NCBI RefSeq assembly: GCF_014649035.1
Contig: NZ_BMSG01000038.1
Coordinates: 1-59,956 of the forward strand
DNA from: Streptomyces sindenensis
GTDB lineage: Bacteria; Actinomycetota; Actinomycetes; Streptomycetales; Streptomycetaceae
Direction of reading: 5' to 3'
Length of the DNA: 59,956 nt
Positions within the stretch are counted from its first letter, which is position 1; every line of letters begins with the position of its first letter. The position numbers were made by a program, and so were the translations under genes. Positions 23,521-31,622 of this stretch are shown one piece after another. The notes under the pieces were generated by a model. That model was not told where the DNA came from. It saw only the letters and a program-made list of their open reading frames with translations, and did no database searches.

Positions 23521-23985
23521 CTACCGGCCGGCACTGAGCTTCTGTGCGATCCGGCCCAGCGTCGCGAGTTCCTCCCGTGACAGGCGGTCGACGAAGTGCC
23601 GTCGTACGGAGGTGACATGGGAGGGCGCGGCATCCCGCAGCACGTCCCAGCCCGCCGAGGTCAGGACGAGCAGGCAGCCCCGGCCGTCGGTGGGGTCGGG
23701 GGCGCGGCGGATGAGTTCGCGGGCCTCCATGCGGGAGGCGTGCCGGGACAGGCGGCTGCGCGACCAGCCCATCTTGGCGGCCTGTTCGTGCAGCGTGCTG
23801 GTGCCGTCCTCGCGCTCGGACAGGGTGCTGAGCACCTCGTAGTCCGGCTCGGACAGGCCGAGTGCGGCCAGGTCCTGTGCGACGCCGACCTGGACGGCGG
23901 TCACCATGCGGAGATACGCCCGCCAGGTGTGGTCCTCGTCGGAGGTGAGCCAGTTGGCCGGGGGAGCCGTCTCGTTCGTTGACAT
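23521..23985 (-). CDS. MarR-family transcriptional regulator
   Basis: 154 aa winged-helix protein. LGLSEPDYEVLSTLSEREDG, HEQAAKMGWSRSRLSRHASRM (recognition helix), LIRRAPDPTDGRGCLLVLTSAG (wing) and the C-terminal dimerisation helices follow the MarR order. It converges with the DUF1772 gene. There is no adjacent enzyme or pump on its divergent side, so the target is unclear. Confidence 0.9.
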   Translation of the reverse strand: MSTNETAPPANWLTSDEDHTWRAYLRMVTAVQVGVAQDLAALGLSEPDYEVLSTLSEREDGTSTLHEQAAKMGWSRSRLSRHASRMEARELIRRAPDPTDGRGCLLVLTSAGWDVLRDAAPSHVTSVRRHFVDRLSREELATLGRIAQKLSAGR

Positions 23986-24322
23986 GTAACCAACCTACCG
24001 GCTCATTTCACTTCTCTGACAAGAAGCGCTGCGTACCCCGACCACGCTGCGGCCGGCCCCCCTGGGGGCGACCGTGGCGCCGCGGATCGCGGACGTGACG
24101 CAGGCCGACCGAGTGGCCCCCGAGGCGCGCCATGCGGATGCGGCGGCGTGAGCGTACGCGGTCACCGGCGCGACCCGCGATGACGCGGGGTCGAGCACAG
24201 CGTCACCCGAACCAGGGCGCGAACCGCTCCCACGGGGCTCCCGCCGCAGTGCGCCATCACGCCCGCGAGACTGACTTCCGCTGCTACTGACTGATGGGGC
24301 ATCGCCAGAGAGTACCCGCACC
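23986..24322. other. Gene-poor stretch with possible coding remnant
   Basis: About 335 bases. On the plus strand 24031-24150 reads as a peptide-like tail (APLGATVAPRIADVTQADRV) ending in TGA with Streptomyces codon use but no start. It may be the broken end of a lost gene. The rest shows no feature. It is the left boundary of the accessory region. Confidence 0.35.
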
Positions 24323-25498
24323 TCAGACGGGTTTGAGGAGGTCGCGGAGGTTGGCCATGTGGGCTTTGACAGCGGCGATCTGGGTGGGGTCGGGGGATGC
24401 GGTGCTGCCGTGGGCGGTATGGGTCTGGCGGCAGGGGCGGCAGAGGCCGTCGGGGAGGGCTTCGGGCTGTCCGGGGCGGCCGCAGTCGGTGCATTCGACG
24501 AGGAGGCGTCGGGCGGGGGTGGGGGCGGGGGCGTCGGGTGGGGTGCTCGCGGTGGCCGGGATCCGGGGTGGCAGTTTGTCGGTGAGGCGGCGGCGGAGGA
24601 GTCCGACGGGGGAGTCGACCTGGGCGGGGAGTCCTGCGGTGAGGGTGCTGGTGAGGTAGTCGGTGGTGACGCCTCGTTCGAGCCATTGGGTGGCGAGGGG
24701 TTCGAGGGCGGCGCAGTCGTGGGCGGAGAGGGCCAGGCGGTGGTCGTCGCGGCCGAGGCGGGCGAGGGCGAGGTAGGCGGGGGAGGGGGCGGCTTCCCGG
24801 GTGGGTGCTGCGGGTTGGGCGTCCGGGGCCCGGGCCGGGGTCTGGTGCGGGGCCGGAGCCTGGGCCGGGGTCTGGTGCGGGGCCGGGGCTTGGTGCGGGG
24901 TGCGTTGGCGCGGTACGGGGGCGGGCTCGAAGGCCGGTCCGGCAGGCGGCGGACCCTGCGGCTCTGCGGGTGGCGGGGGTTCCTCGTCCGGGGCCCGGTG
25001 CGGCGGCGGAGCCGTGTCGGGGGCAGCCGCTGCGGGTGCGGGTGCGGGTGCGGGTACGGGTACGGGGGCGGAGGCGGGTGCTGCGGTCCGGGCGGCGGTT
25101 TCGGTGGCGAGGTAGACCGCCCACCATTCGTTGTCGCGTGCGGTGCGGGACCAGAAGGTGCGGAACACCCAGCGGGTTTCGTCGCCGGCGCCGACAGGGC
25201 ACCGGATGCGCCGCAGATGTCCGGCGACGGAGAGGGCGTTGAGGGCGGTGGAGATGGCCTGTTGTCCGTAGAGGGGGAGTTGCTTGGCCAGGTGCTTGAT
25301 GCTCATGGCGGCCCCGTCGGGGAGGCGGTCGACGAATCCGGCGACGTACCGCTCGCGCGTCGGCAGCAGGGCGAAGTCGTCGGGCGTTCGCGGCTGTTGG
25401 TCGGGCGCGGAGCGTTTGCCGTAGCCGGGCTTGGCCGTCGGGTATGCGGCGGAGACTGCGGGGACGGGCAGGGCGGAGCTAAGGTGCTGGGTAGCCAC
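24323..25498 (-). CDS. HTH and zinc-ribbon protein with long Pro/Ala-rich linker
   Basis: 391 aa from GTG with GAAAGG 7 bases upstream; the frame opens 15 bases earlier at a TTG. Residues about 45-130 form a winged helix (RYVAGFVDRLPDGAAMSIKH, then LPLYGQQAISTALNALSVAGHLRRI and WVFRTFWSRTARDNEWW). About 100 residues of Pro/Ala-rich repeats follow (APHQTPAQ-type). A conserved C-terminal region holds a four-Cys zinc ribbon, CTDCGRPGQPEALPDGLCRPC read in part. Proteins of this plan are common in Streptomyces and annotated as MarR-like or HTH; function is unknown. It is divergent from the DUF6879/XRE pair. Confidence 0.75.
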   Translation of the reverse strand: MATQHLSSALPVPAVSAAYPTAKPGYGKRSAPDQQPRTPDDFALLPTRERYVAGFVDRLPDGAAMSIKHLAKQLPLYGQQAISTALNALSVAGHLRRIRCPVGAGDETRWVFRTFWSRTARDNEWWAVYLATETAARTAAPASAPVPVPAPAPAPAAAAPDTAPPPHRAPDEEPPPPAEPQGPPPAGPAFEPAPVPRQRTPHQAPAPHQTPAQAPAPHQTPARAPDAQPAAPTREAAPSPAYLALARLGRDDHRLALSAHDCAALEPLATQWLERGVTTDYLTSTLTAGLPAQVDSPVGLLRRRLTDKLPPRIPATASTPPDAPAPTPARRLLVECTDCGRPGQPEALPDGLCRPCRQTHTAHGSTASPDPTQIAAVKAHMANLRDLLKPV

Positions 25499-26022
25499 GG
25501 GATCGCCTTTCAAGCGGATCGATCTTGCGGTCAGACCCCGGCTCGGTCGGCGAAACCGTGTCGGGGTCGTTCATTTCTCGCACCGTAGGCGGCGGTCACG
25601 CTGTGCCGCAAGCTGTCACGATTAGTCATACCGGCTGGCCGTGACGGGGTGGGGAGGGCGGGGAGGTTTTCCCAACCCCCCTCTTCTACCGGCCGGTTGA
25701 AGAAGGCGCTCGAACCCCGGGTCTCGCATCCCGGTGCCCGGATCTCGGCACCCGAGCTTCGGGCCGGAGCCCCGTTCACGTACCCCCGGAAGAGTGACCT
25801 GCCCATCTCCGAAGCCCGGGTCTCGCGACCCGGGACACCATGCCGACCCGGCCCAGGAGTACCTGTGCTGTTGGATTTCGTGTGCAGAGTCGCCTGACCG
25901 GTGTCGTCGGTTGCGCGCAACTGCTCTGTCTCGATGAGGATCTGCAATTCTGCGCAATCGGTCGGCGACACTGCGCTATTCGCCGCATTCTGGATGCTCA
26001 GCCGGCTTAGAGGGAGGGCACT
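25499..26022. promoter_or_regulatory. Divergent promoter region with G/C hairpins
   Basis: About 520 bases between divergent genes. It contains the perfect hairpin CCCGGGTC-TCGC-GACCCGGG at 25815-25834, and a related sequence (CCCGGGTCTCGC) near 25717-25728 followed by an imperfect partner. The right 100 bases are A/T-richer and contain the promoter of the DUF6879 gene, whose ribosome site is GAGGGAGGG. No gene is credible here. Confidence 0.5.
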
Positions 26023-26766
26023 ATGGCACGCCTCAGGTTCCTCGGTACCACCAGCGACGACGGGGACTGCCCCACGCTCTACGAGGTCGAGGGCACCACC
26101 GACATCGTCGTTCAGGGCGATCGCGTGACCGACCCCGAACAACTCGCGCAGCTCCGCGATGTGAAGGACAGCGAGACGGTCGTGCTGGTGCCACGTGACC
26201 TCCTGGTCCGCTTCGCCCCACGCACCACGGATTCCGCGATGGTGCCGTTCTCCGAGATCGCCTCGCTGTTCCGCGAGTTCAAACACACCGCGTTTCGGCT
26301 GGAGACGCGGCGCGGATACGCCTCCGACCGCAAGAGTCCGAAGTGGGAACGATGGAAAGGCGGAGCAGACGTCTCGACCGAGCCGGACAACGCCTGGCGT
26401 GAGAACGTCCGGGCACAGACAGCGCAAGAGAAGCGGTTCGAGCGGGTACGGCTGGTCGACCAGCCCTTGACCGAGGGGCAGCAGTTCCTTCTGGCCAGCG
26501 GTCACAGCAATGTGGCCGCCGGTGAGGACATCCGTAACCTGCCACGGGCCGATGCGGTCCGACTCGGCCTGCCGGACCACGACTTCTGGTTGTTCGACTC
26601 CCGGCTGGTCGCCCGGTTCGTGTTCGACGAGGACGACACGACCCTCGGCGTCGTCCTGAGTGAGGACCCGGCCGAGGTCGCTCTCGCCTGCCAGGCGCGA
26701 GACGCGGCCTGGCACCACGCGACGCGCACCGCGGAATTCGCCGAGGCGGTAGCTTCGACCGGGTGA
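26023..26766 (+). CDS. DUF6879-type protein with extra N-terminal domain
   Basis: 247 aa. The C-terminal 170 residues (FREFKHTAFRLETRRGY, then VRLVDQPLTEGQQF, AGEDIRNLPRADAVRLGLP and DFWLFDSRLVARFVFD) match the DUF6879 proteins that accompany XRE-DUF5753 regulators in Streptomyces. The first 75 residues (MARLRFLGTTSDDGDCPTLY onward) look like a separate small beta domain, making a two-domain protein. It overlaps the following XRE gene by four bases (GTGA). By analogy with WhiJ systems it may be a cognate antagonist of that regulator; this is inference. Confidence 0.75.
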   Translation: MARLRFLGTTSDDGDCPTLYEVEGTTDIVVQGDRVTDPEQLAQLRDVKDSETVVLVPRDLLVRFAPRTTDSAMVPFSEIASLFREFKHTAFRLETRRGYASDRKSPKWERWKGGADVSTEPDNAWRENVRAQTAQEKRFERVRLVDQPLTEGQQFLLASGHSNVAAGEDIRNLPRADAVRLGLPDHDFWLFDSRLVARFVFDEDDTTLGVVLSEDPAEVALACQARDAAWHHATRTAEFAEAVASTG

Positions 26767-27623
26767 GCACCGACTTCCAGACCGCCCGGGTCGCTCTCGG
26801 AGCGCGGCTCCGCGAGTTACGCAGCGAAGCCGGTCTCAACGGCAAGGGAGTGGCCGAGGCGCTCGGCTGGCAACGCTCGAAGGTCTCGCGCCTGGAGACG
26901 GGGAAGCAGACTCCCACCGTGAGTGACCTCATGGAGTGGTCCTGGGCGGTGGGGCGGCCCGACGCGGCAACCGAGCTACGGGGGCGACTCGTCGGATTGG
27001 AATCGCAGTACCGGTCGTGGCGTCGGCAGCTCGCCGGTGGTCATCGGGCACGTCAAGAACTGGCCGTGACCGTGACGACGTCTACGCGCCTCATTCGAGG
27101 TGTGGAGGTGTCCCGCATCCCGGGCCTGTTTCAGACTGCGGACTACGCGCGCCACACGTTCGAGGCGAACGCCGAGTTCCGCGGAATCCCTCGGGACATC
27201 GAGGCAGCGGTCCGGGCACGTCTGCGCCGTCAAGAGGCGTTGTACGAGGCCGGCAGGTTCTTCCGGTTCGTCGTGTGGGAAGCGGCGCTGTACGTACTGA
27301 CGTGCCCCCGAGAGGTCATGGCCGCACAACTGGACCGCCTGGCCGGGCTGATCGGTCTGGACACCGTCGAGATCAGCGTCCCCCCCCTCGGTGCGCAACT
27401 GCGTCGTGCGCCGGGCCACGGGTTCTGGATCTACGACCGGCGTCGCGTGATCGTCGAGACGATCAATACCGAGATGTGGCTCGACGACGAGGAGAACGTC
27501 GCGCTGTATGAGCGTGCGTGGGATCTCATGGCCGAAGCCGCAGTCCGGGGGCCGCAGGCGCGGCGCTTGATCGGCCGCGCGCGGGCATCACTGGACTCGA
27601 CTGAGCAACTGCGCCCAACATGA
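26763..27623 (+). CDS. XRE-family regulator with DUF5753 domain (WhiJ-like)
   Basis: 286 aa. N-terminal helix-turn-helix about residues 10-65 (LGARLRELRSEAGLNGKGVA, then WQRSKVSRLETGKQTPTVSDL). The C-terminal DUF5753 sensor includes YRSWRRQLAGGHRARQEL, IRGVEVSRIPGLFQTADYAR and IYDRRRVIVETINTEMWLDD. Such proteins work with small DUF397 or DUF6879 partners in development and antibiotic control. The GTG overlaps the DUF6879 stop, so the pair is translationally coupled. It probably controls this cluster. Confidence 0.9.
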   Translation: MSTDFQTARVALGARLRELRSEAGLNGKGVAEALGWQRSKVSRLETGKQTPTVSDLMEWSWAVGRPDAATELRGRLVGLESQYRSWRRQLAGGHRARQELAVTVTTSTRLIRGVEVSRIPGLFQTADYARHTFEANAEFRGIPRDIEAAVRARLRRQEALYEAGRFFRFVVWEAALYVLTCPREVMAAQLDRLAGLIGLDTVEISVPPLGAQLRRAPGHGFWIYDRRRVIVETINTEMWLDDEENVALYERAWDLMAEAAVRGPQARRLIGRARASLDSTEQLRPT

Positions 27624-27744
27624 CGACCGGGATTCGCAACCCGGCGCAATCGCCCAGCGCGTCCTCTCCGCAGCTCTCTAACGTGCTGGTCATGGCCACG
27701 CCGACGCGTGCCACTCCTGCCCACACCCGCCCGGAGGAAGAGCC

Positions 27745-27897
27745 ATGAGTGCGCTGACCCTGCCCTCGCCGAGGTCCGAAGCTGCCTACCGCATACTCCT
27801 TGGCCACACCACGATCTGCGCCGCCTGTCGTGCAGGGGTCTCCTGTCCGGCGGCAGCACGGTTGGGACGGGCCTGGCGGGAGGCGCGCCGCGGATGA
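27745..27897 (+). CDS. Small Cys-containing protein, 50 aa
   Basis: Starts at ATG after GGAGGAAG: MSALTLPSPRSEAAYRILL, then TTICAACRAGVSCPAAARLG. The C-x-x-C plus a third Cys suggest a metal-binding knuckle. A conserved small protein of this type is, as I recall, frequent beside XRE-DUF5753 genes in Streptomyces. It overlaps the next gene by four bases (ATGA). Function unknown. Confidence 0.7.
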   Translation: MSALTLPSPRSEAAYRILLGHTTICAACRAGVSCPAAARLGRAWREARRG

Positions 27898-28202
27898 GGT
27901 GTTACGAGGAGAAGCGGGCCACGCACGAGGTTCCCGTCGGGGACGGGGCGGGGGCCTACTGCGTCGAGCGCGGGGTGACGTTGTTGTGGCGTGGTGATCC
28001 GATCACTGCGGCTGATGGGGCTGATTCTGCTGGAGGGGCGGTCGTTGCCCTGGACGCCCTGTCGGCGGGGCCGGATGGTCCGTGCGGCGTTGTCTGCCGC
28101 AGTGCGCAGGTGACGGACCTGGCCGACGTGCACGCCCTGTGCCGCCTGCCGGAGTGCGCCTGCCCGTGTCACGCGGTGGCCACCGCTCGCCGGAACACCT
28201 GA
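27894..28202 (+). CDS. Small Cys-rich protein, 102 aa
   Basis: ATG overlaps the TGA of the previous small gene, so the two are coupled. Begins MRCYEEKRATHEVPVGDGAG. Cysteines cluster at the C-terminus (HALCRLPECACPCHAV), giving a possible zinc or redox site. The middle WRGDPITAADGADSAGG is unremarkable. No family is recognised. It precedes the 43-aa peptide gene by 68 bases. Confidence 0.65.
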   Translation: MRCYEEKRATHEVPVGDGAGAYCVERGVTLLWRGDPITAADGADSAGGAVVALDALSAGPDGPCGVVCRSAQVTDLADVHALCRLPECACPCHAVATARRNT

Positions 28203-28270
28203 TGACCCCTCAACTTGGGGCGCGGCCGCCCCGTAGGCCAGTCAGTGGTATCGAACAGAGGAGATGGACG

Positions 28271-28402
28271 ATGACCGCTACCCCCGTTCCGGTTGAGGCC
28301 GGGAAGCATGGCGGGTCGCCGTCGGACAGGCCGTGGACTCCGCCGCAGGAGCCGAAGCCGTCGCCGGACGACAGCCGGCCCCAGTTCGTGTCGCAGTCGT
28401 GA
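28271..28402 (+). CDS. 43-aa Pro-rich peptide, possible RiPP precursor or signal
   Basis: Preceded by AGAGGAG at ideal distance. The product starts MTATPVPVEAGKHGGSPSDR and continues with a Pro/Asp-rich tail (PPQEPKPSPDDSRP) with no Cys. VEAGKHGGS recalls the C-terminal motif of ATP-grasp-modified peptides of Streptomyces as I remember them, but a typical leader and an ATP-grasp ligase are missing. Its TGA is overlapped by the GTG of the PIMT-like methyltransferase, so peptide and enzyme are translationally coupled. That strongly suggests the peptide is real and functionally tied to the enzyme. Confidence 0.65.
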   Translation: MTATPVPVEAGKHGGSPSDRPWTPPQEPKPSPDDSRPQFVSQS

Positions 28403-29538
28403 GCGGCGTACCGCAGGCACCGACGTATCCGGACCTGGTGCGGGAGCTTGCTGATCGTGGGTTGTTCACGGGTCGGTGGCGGCAGGTCTTTGAGGCTGTG
28501 CCGCGCAGCCGGTTCGTGCCGGCCGAGGTCTGGCGACAACTCCCTGACCGGTGTGAGCCGGTGGTGGGGGCGGATGCGTGGCTGGCGTTGGTGAACAGTG
28601 ATGAGCCGGTGGTGACGCAGCTCGACGACGGGGTCGGGGGTGGGCCGGGTGTGGCGACGTCGTCGAACTCGATGCCGTCGATGGTGGCCCGGATGCTCGG
28701 GCTGCTCGATGTCGAGGACGGGCAGCGGGTGCTGGAGATCGGTACCGGCACCGGGTACGTCGCCGCGCTGCTCTGCGAACGCCCCGGTGGCGATTTGGTC
28801 CACAGCGTGGAGCTGGATCCGGTCGTGGCGCGGCAGGCGGCCGGGGCCCTGGCCCGGTCCGGGTACCGGCCGCATCTGCGGGTCGGGGACGGTGAGCAGC
28901 CGTGGCCCGGCCTGGGCCTGGTGGACCGGCTGATCGCCACCTGCGCGCTGCGGTACGTCCCGTATGCGTTGCTGCGGCAGGTCCGGCCCGGCGGGATCGT
29001 TGTGGCCCCGCTGGCGCGGGGGTTCTGGTCGGGGGCGCTGGTCCGGCTCCGTGTCCGGGGTGACGGCACTGCGTCCGGTCCGTTCTGTGGCGGGGCGATG
29101 TACATGCCGATGCGTGCCCACCGGGTGCCCGACCTCCACGCCGTACGCGGAAATGGGCGGTGCCGGGCAGCCGGCCTGGACCCCGCCCGGCTCCTCGATC
29201 TCGGGTTCGCCCTGTACGCCGGAGCTCGGCTCCCCGGCGTCCGGCTCATCCACAAAGGCACCGACGGAGGCGTTCAGGTGTGGGTGACCCGTGAGGACGG
29301 AGCCGCAGCCACTGCCGCCACCGGTGAGGAGGTGTGGCAGTACGGGCCCGGGTTCCTGTGGGAGGAGATCGGGCAGGTCTGGTGGGAGTACGAAACGGAG
29401 GGCCGGCCCGACGCCGACCGGTTCGGGCTGACCGTGACCGACCGGGGGCAGCAGGTATGGCTGCGCGACCCGAGCGAGGTCATCCGGCCCGCCAGGGACC
29501 GGCTTGCGCGTCCCGGCGTCAGACGATCCGGGGGGTGA
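28399..29538 (+). CDS. PIMT-like (protein-L-isoaspartate O-methyltransferase family) methyltransferase
   Basis: 379 aa from the GTG that overlaps the preceding peptide stop; the frame opens further upstream without a ribosome site. Residues about 1-50 read YPDLVRELADRGLFTGRWRQ, then FEAVPRSRFVPAEVWRQ. The SAM motif VLEIGTGTGYVAALL lies near residue 115 and follows the PIMT pattern PSMVARMLGLL. The C-terminal 150 residues are an extension beyond repair PIMTs. The form matches the methyltransferases that accompany ATP-grasp RiPP systems (TIGR04188-type, from memory). Substrate is probably the coupled peptide; this is inference. Confidence 0.8.
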   Translation: MSGVPQAPTYPDLVRELADRGLFTGRWRQVFEAVPRSRFVPAEVWRQLPDRCEPVVGADAWLALVNSDEPVVTQLDDGVGGGPGVATSSNSMPSMVARMLGLLDVEDGQRVLEIGTGTGYVAALLCERPGGDLVHSVELDPVVARQAAGALARSGYRPHLRVGDGEQPWPGLGLVDRLIATCALRYVPYALLRQVRPGGIVVAPLARGFWSGALVRLRVRGDGTASGPFCGGAMYMPMRAHRVPDLHAVRGNGRCRAAGLDPARLLDLGFALYAGARLPGVRLIHKGTDGGVQVWVTREDGAAATAATGEEVWQYGPGFLWEEIGQVWWEYETEGRPDADRFGLTVTDRGQQVWLRDPSEVIRPARDRLARPGVRRSGG

Positions 29539-29736
29539 CCTCGTCGCACTGGGGCGACCAGTGCGTGACGACCGGCTTGTCCACCGTGGGCGCCTCGGAC
29601 CCCGCCCTTGCCGGGTCTGCTCTCGTCGCCGCCCTCGCCGCCCTCGCCGCTTTCGGTGCCCTCGGGGAGGCCGAGGAAGCCCGCGGTCGAGGTTGAGGGG
29701 GCCGCGGCACCGCTCCAGGACCTGCGCTCCCCGTAG
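29539..29736. other. Gene debris after the methyltransferase
   Basis: About 200 bases. A minus-strand frame of about 60 codons ends at 29519 with VVTHWSPQCDEVTPRIV, overlapping the methyltransferase end, but the rest is Ala/Arg-rich and has no ribosome site. It may be the tail of a broken gene. Nothing else is supported. Confidence 0.3.
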
Positions 29737-29913
29737 TCGGCCGTCCTCGACGGACTCACCGACGCCGATCTCGATGCCGTCTCCACGCTGCCGTGGCAGA
29801 CCCCACCGGACAACACCGTCGGACACGCGATCGCCTGGCTGAACGCCGAGCTGATGAAGAACGTCGCGGAGATCGGGCAGCTGCGCCTGATGCGCGCGGC
29901 TTCGCGGCACTGA
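29737..29913 (+). pseudogene. C-terminal fragment of a DinB-like/DUF664-type protein
   Basis: In frame after a TAG at 29734, the sequence reads SAVLDGLTDADLDAVSTLPW, then QTPPDNTVGHAIAWLNAELM and NVAEIGQLRLMRAASRH, then stop. It has strong coding character but no start codon, ribosome site or N-terminal half, so it is a remnant. The helical pattern and GHAIAWLNAE recall DinB-superfamily proteins; the family call is tentative. Confidence 0.45.
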
Positions 29914-29940
29914 GGGCGCGTGTGCCGCCGACTGTGCCGG

Positions 29941-30507
29941 TCATCGCCCTCGGCACCGGCGGCCGTCCCCGCCGCTCCACTCATGTGCGGCCACGACCAG
30001 GCAGACGGCCACCAGTACCACGTTCTTGACGACGTACTGCCCCTCCATCGTCGGGGCGGGCGAGTGGGGTTGCCACATAGCGTCCGGGAGGAGGAAGAGG
30101 GTCGAGAACACGCCGCCCATGTGGAGGAAGAACGCGACGAGCGCGGGGCGCAGCAGGCGACGGCCTGCGATCAGGCCGATGCCGATGGCCGTTTCGAGGG
30201 CTGCGAGGGAGAGCAGCAGCACGGTCTCCGGGACGAGGCCCAGGGTCATCTTCGTGGCTGTGTCCACGGCCAGTTGCTCCGCCGGGCTGGCCGAGGGGAA
30301 CAGCTTCAGGACGCCGAAGCCGACGAAGACGATGCCGACCGTCGCCCGCAGCAGAGTGAGGGCGTGGGTGTCGACCAGCTCGGCGATCCGACGCGGAAAT
30401 CGGGAGGCCGGAGGGCGGGCGGCTACCTCCAACTGGGGTTCGTTCGGCGGTGATTCGGGGTTTTCGCCGGCCGGGGGCAGGCTCGGCTCTACGGTGTGGC
30501 TGCTCAT
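29941..30507 (-). CDS. DoxX-like four-helix membrane protein
   Basis: 188 aa from the ATG after GGGAGATCG; an upstream ATG in frame lacks a ribosome site. A Pro-rich N-terminus of about 45 residues is followed by four helices (LTLLRATVGIVFVGFGVLKL, VPETVLLLSLAALETAIGIG, PALVAFFLHMGGVFSTLFLL, NVVLVAVCLVVAAHE). The GFGVLKLFP and ETAIGIGLI segments fit the DoxX/quinol-oxidase-subunit-like family. Function unknown. Its upstream region carries an orphan DasR-type palindrome 200 bases away. Confidence 0.72.
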   Translation of the reverse strand: MSSHTVEPSLPPAGENPESPPNEPQLEVAARPPASRFPRRIAELVDTHALTLLRATVGIVFVGFGVLKLFPSASPAEQLAVDTATKMTLGLVPETVLLLSLAALETAIGIGLIAGRRLLRPALVAFFLHMGGVFSTLFLLPDAMWQPHSPAPTMEGQYVVKNVVLVAVCLVVAAHEWSGGDGRRCRGR

Positions 30508-31181
30508 GTGCGATCTCCCGTGATGTCCGTGGGGGGTGGGAAAACGTGCATGGGTGGACCCGTGCGGCTTGTCGGGCACCTGGGGCGTCCGGGGGGGGCG
30601 AGGGGGGGGGTGCGTGGACCGTGCGGGGCCGGTGGGCGCCTGGAGGTGGGGCGGGAAGCAGGGCTGGGGCCGGTGCGTGATCGACGGGCCGACCGCCCTT
30701 GCTGCTTGGTCTAGACCATACGGACGGGGGTTGGGCGGTCGTCAAGAGGCGTGTTCCGCGGTGCCCGTCGTAGGGGGCGCAATCGCGCCATGTTGCTTCG
30801 GGGGGTGAAAGCGGTTGCTCGTGTGGTCGCCGTACGGGGTGGGATGAGGCTTCCGCAGTGCCCCGCCGGATTCGCCCTCGGTTCATCGAGGTGGCCGGGG
30901 CCTCGGCCATTCCCGGGCCCCGTGGTCGGCCGGGGCTGCTCCTCGCCCGTCTCCCGCCCCTCCTCGATCTTCCATCCGGCCGAAAGCCGCCCAGTCGATA
31001 CCGGGGCGAATCGGGAGTCACGCAGGAGGGATCAGGGGCAGGGTCGGGCAGCGCCCGGCGTCCAGGGTCGGGCAGCGCTCGGCGTCCAGGGCCGGGCGGT
31101 GCCCGGTGTCGCGGGCCGGGTACGCGGCGGAGCCGGGCACGTCACCGTGTGCCCGGCTCCCTCCGCGGCCGCCTCTCGTCC
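30508..31181. other. Gene-free region with G-tracts
   Basis: About 670 bases without a supported gene. At 30590-30620 there are runs of seven and nine G. A short Gly/Arg tandem similarity (GGGTCGGGCAGCGC-like units) occurs around 31040-31100. The DasR-type palindrome at 30707 is the only clear regulatory signal. Confidence 0.5.
30707..30718. promoter_or_regulatory. DasR-responsive element-like palindrome
   Basis: TGGTCTAGACCA is a perfect 12-bp palindrome identical to the core of the DasR operator (dre) found upstream of chitinase and GlcNAc-uptake genes in Streptomyces. No rightward gene starts soon after it. The nearest possible target is the leftward DoxX-like gene, 200 bases away. Confidence 0.65.
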
Positions 31182-31556
31182 TCAGCGCGTCAGCGTCTCG
31201 AAGCCGACCTCTCCGCAGTAGTTCACGGCGAGCCCCTCCGCCTCGGGATCGCTGTTCCCCGTCGCTGCCGCCGTCGCCTCGCCCAGACTGCGTCCGTGGC
31301 CGGCGGGCTCGTCCCGGAGCGGTCGCACGGCGAGGAGGACGTCCTCGGCGGCGGCGCCGACCTCGTCGTACTCGTTCGGATCCGGAGGGTCCTCCTCCGC
31401 GGCGTTCCGCGTCTTCTGCCAGCTACCGAGCTGCGTGCAGTAGTTCTCCCGGCGCTCCGACAGCCGCTGCTCATCCTGGCCGGACGCGGCGGAGCATCCC
31501 GTGCCCAGCACCACCAGAGCGACGACGGGAAGTGCTGCCCTGAGTATGCGTGCCAT
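31182..31556 (-). CDS. Small secreted lipoprotein of unknown function
   Basis: 124 aa from the ATG preceded by GGGGGC; an earlier in-frame start is less likely. Signal sequence MARILRAALPVVALVVLGTG with a Cys in LGTGCSA as probable lipobox. The mature part is helical and acidic and holds two further Cys (NYCTQL and NYCGEV) that may pair. No known domain. It is separated from the bglC operon by a terminator. Confidence 0.72.
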   Translation of the reverse strand: MARILRAALPVVALVVLGTGCSAASGQDEQRLSERRENYCTQLGSWQKTRNAAEEDPPDPNEYDEVGAAAEDVLLAVRPLRDEPAGHGRSLGEATAAATGNSDPEAEGLAVNYCGEVGFETLTR

Positions 31557-31622
31557 GTCGCCCCCGGTCCGGCTCTCACCTGTCACGAGGCGAGATCATC
31601 GCAGCCGAGGACCGCTTTCGTT

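Noticed and set aside
24359..25588. Gly-rich plus-strand frame (409 codons) opposite the HTH/zinc-ribbon gene
   Set aside because: The Gly-rich text mirrors the Pro-rich linker on the other strand; the minus-strand gene has a ribosome site, HTH and zinc ribbon.
25815..25834. CCCGGGTC hairpin considered a regulator site
   Set aside because: G/C-only palindrome with no partner regulator or repeat at other promoters; listed only as a hairpin in the intergenic entry.
28271..28402. Calling the 43-aa peptide a graspetide precursor outright
   Set aside because: No ATP-grasp ligase is present and only VEAGKHGG recalls the motif; kept as possible precursor only.
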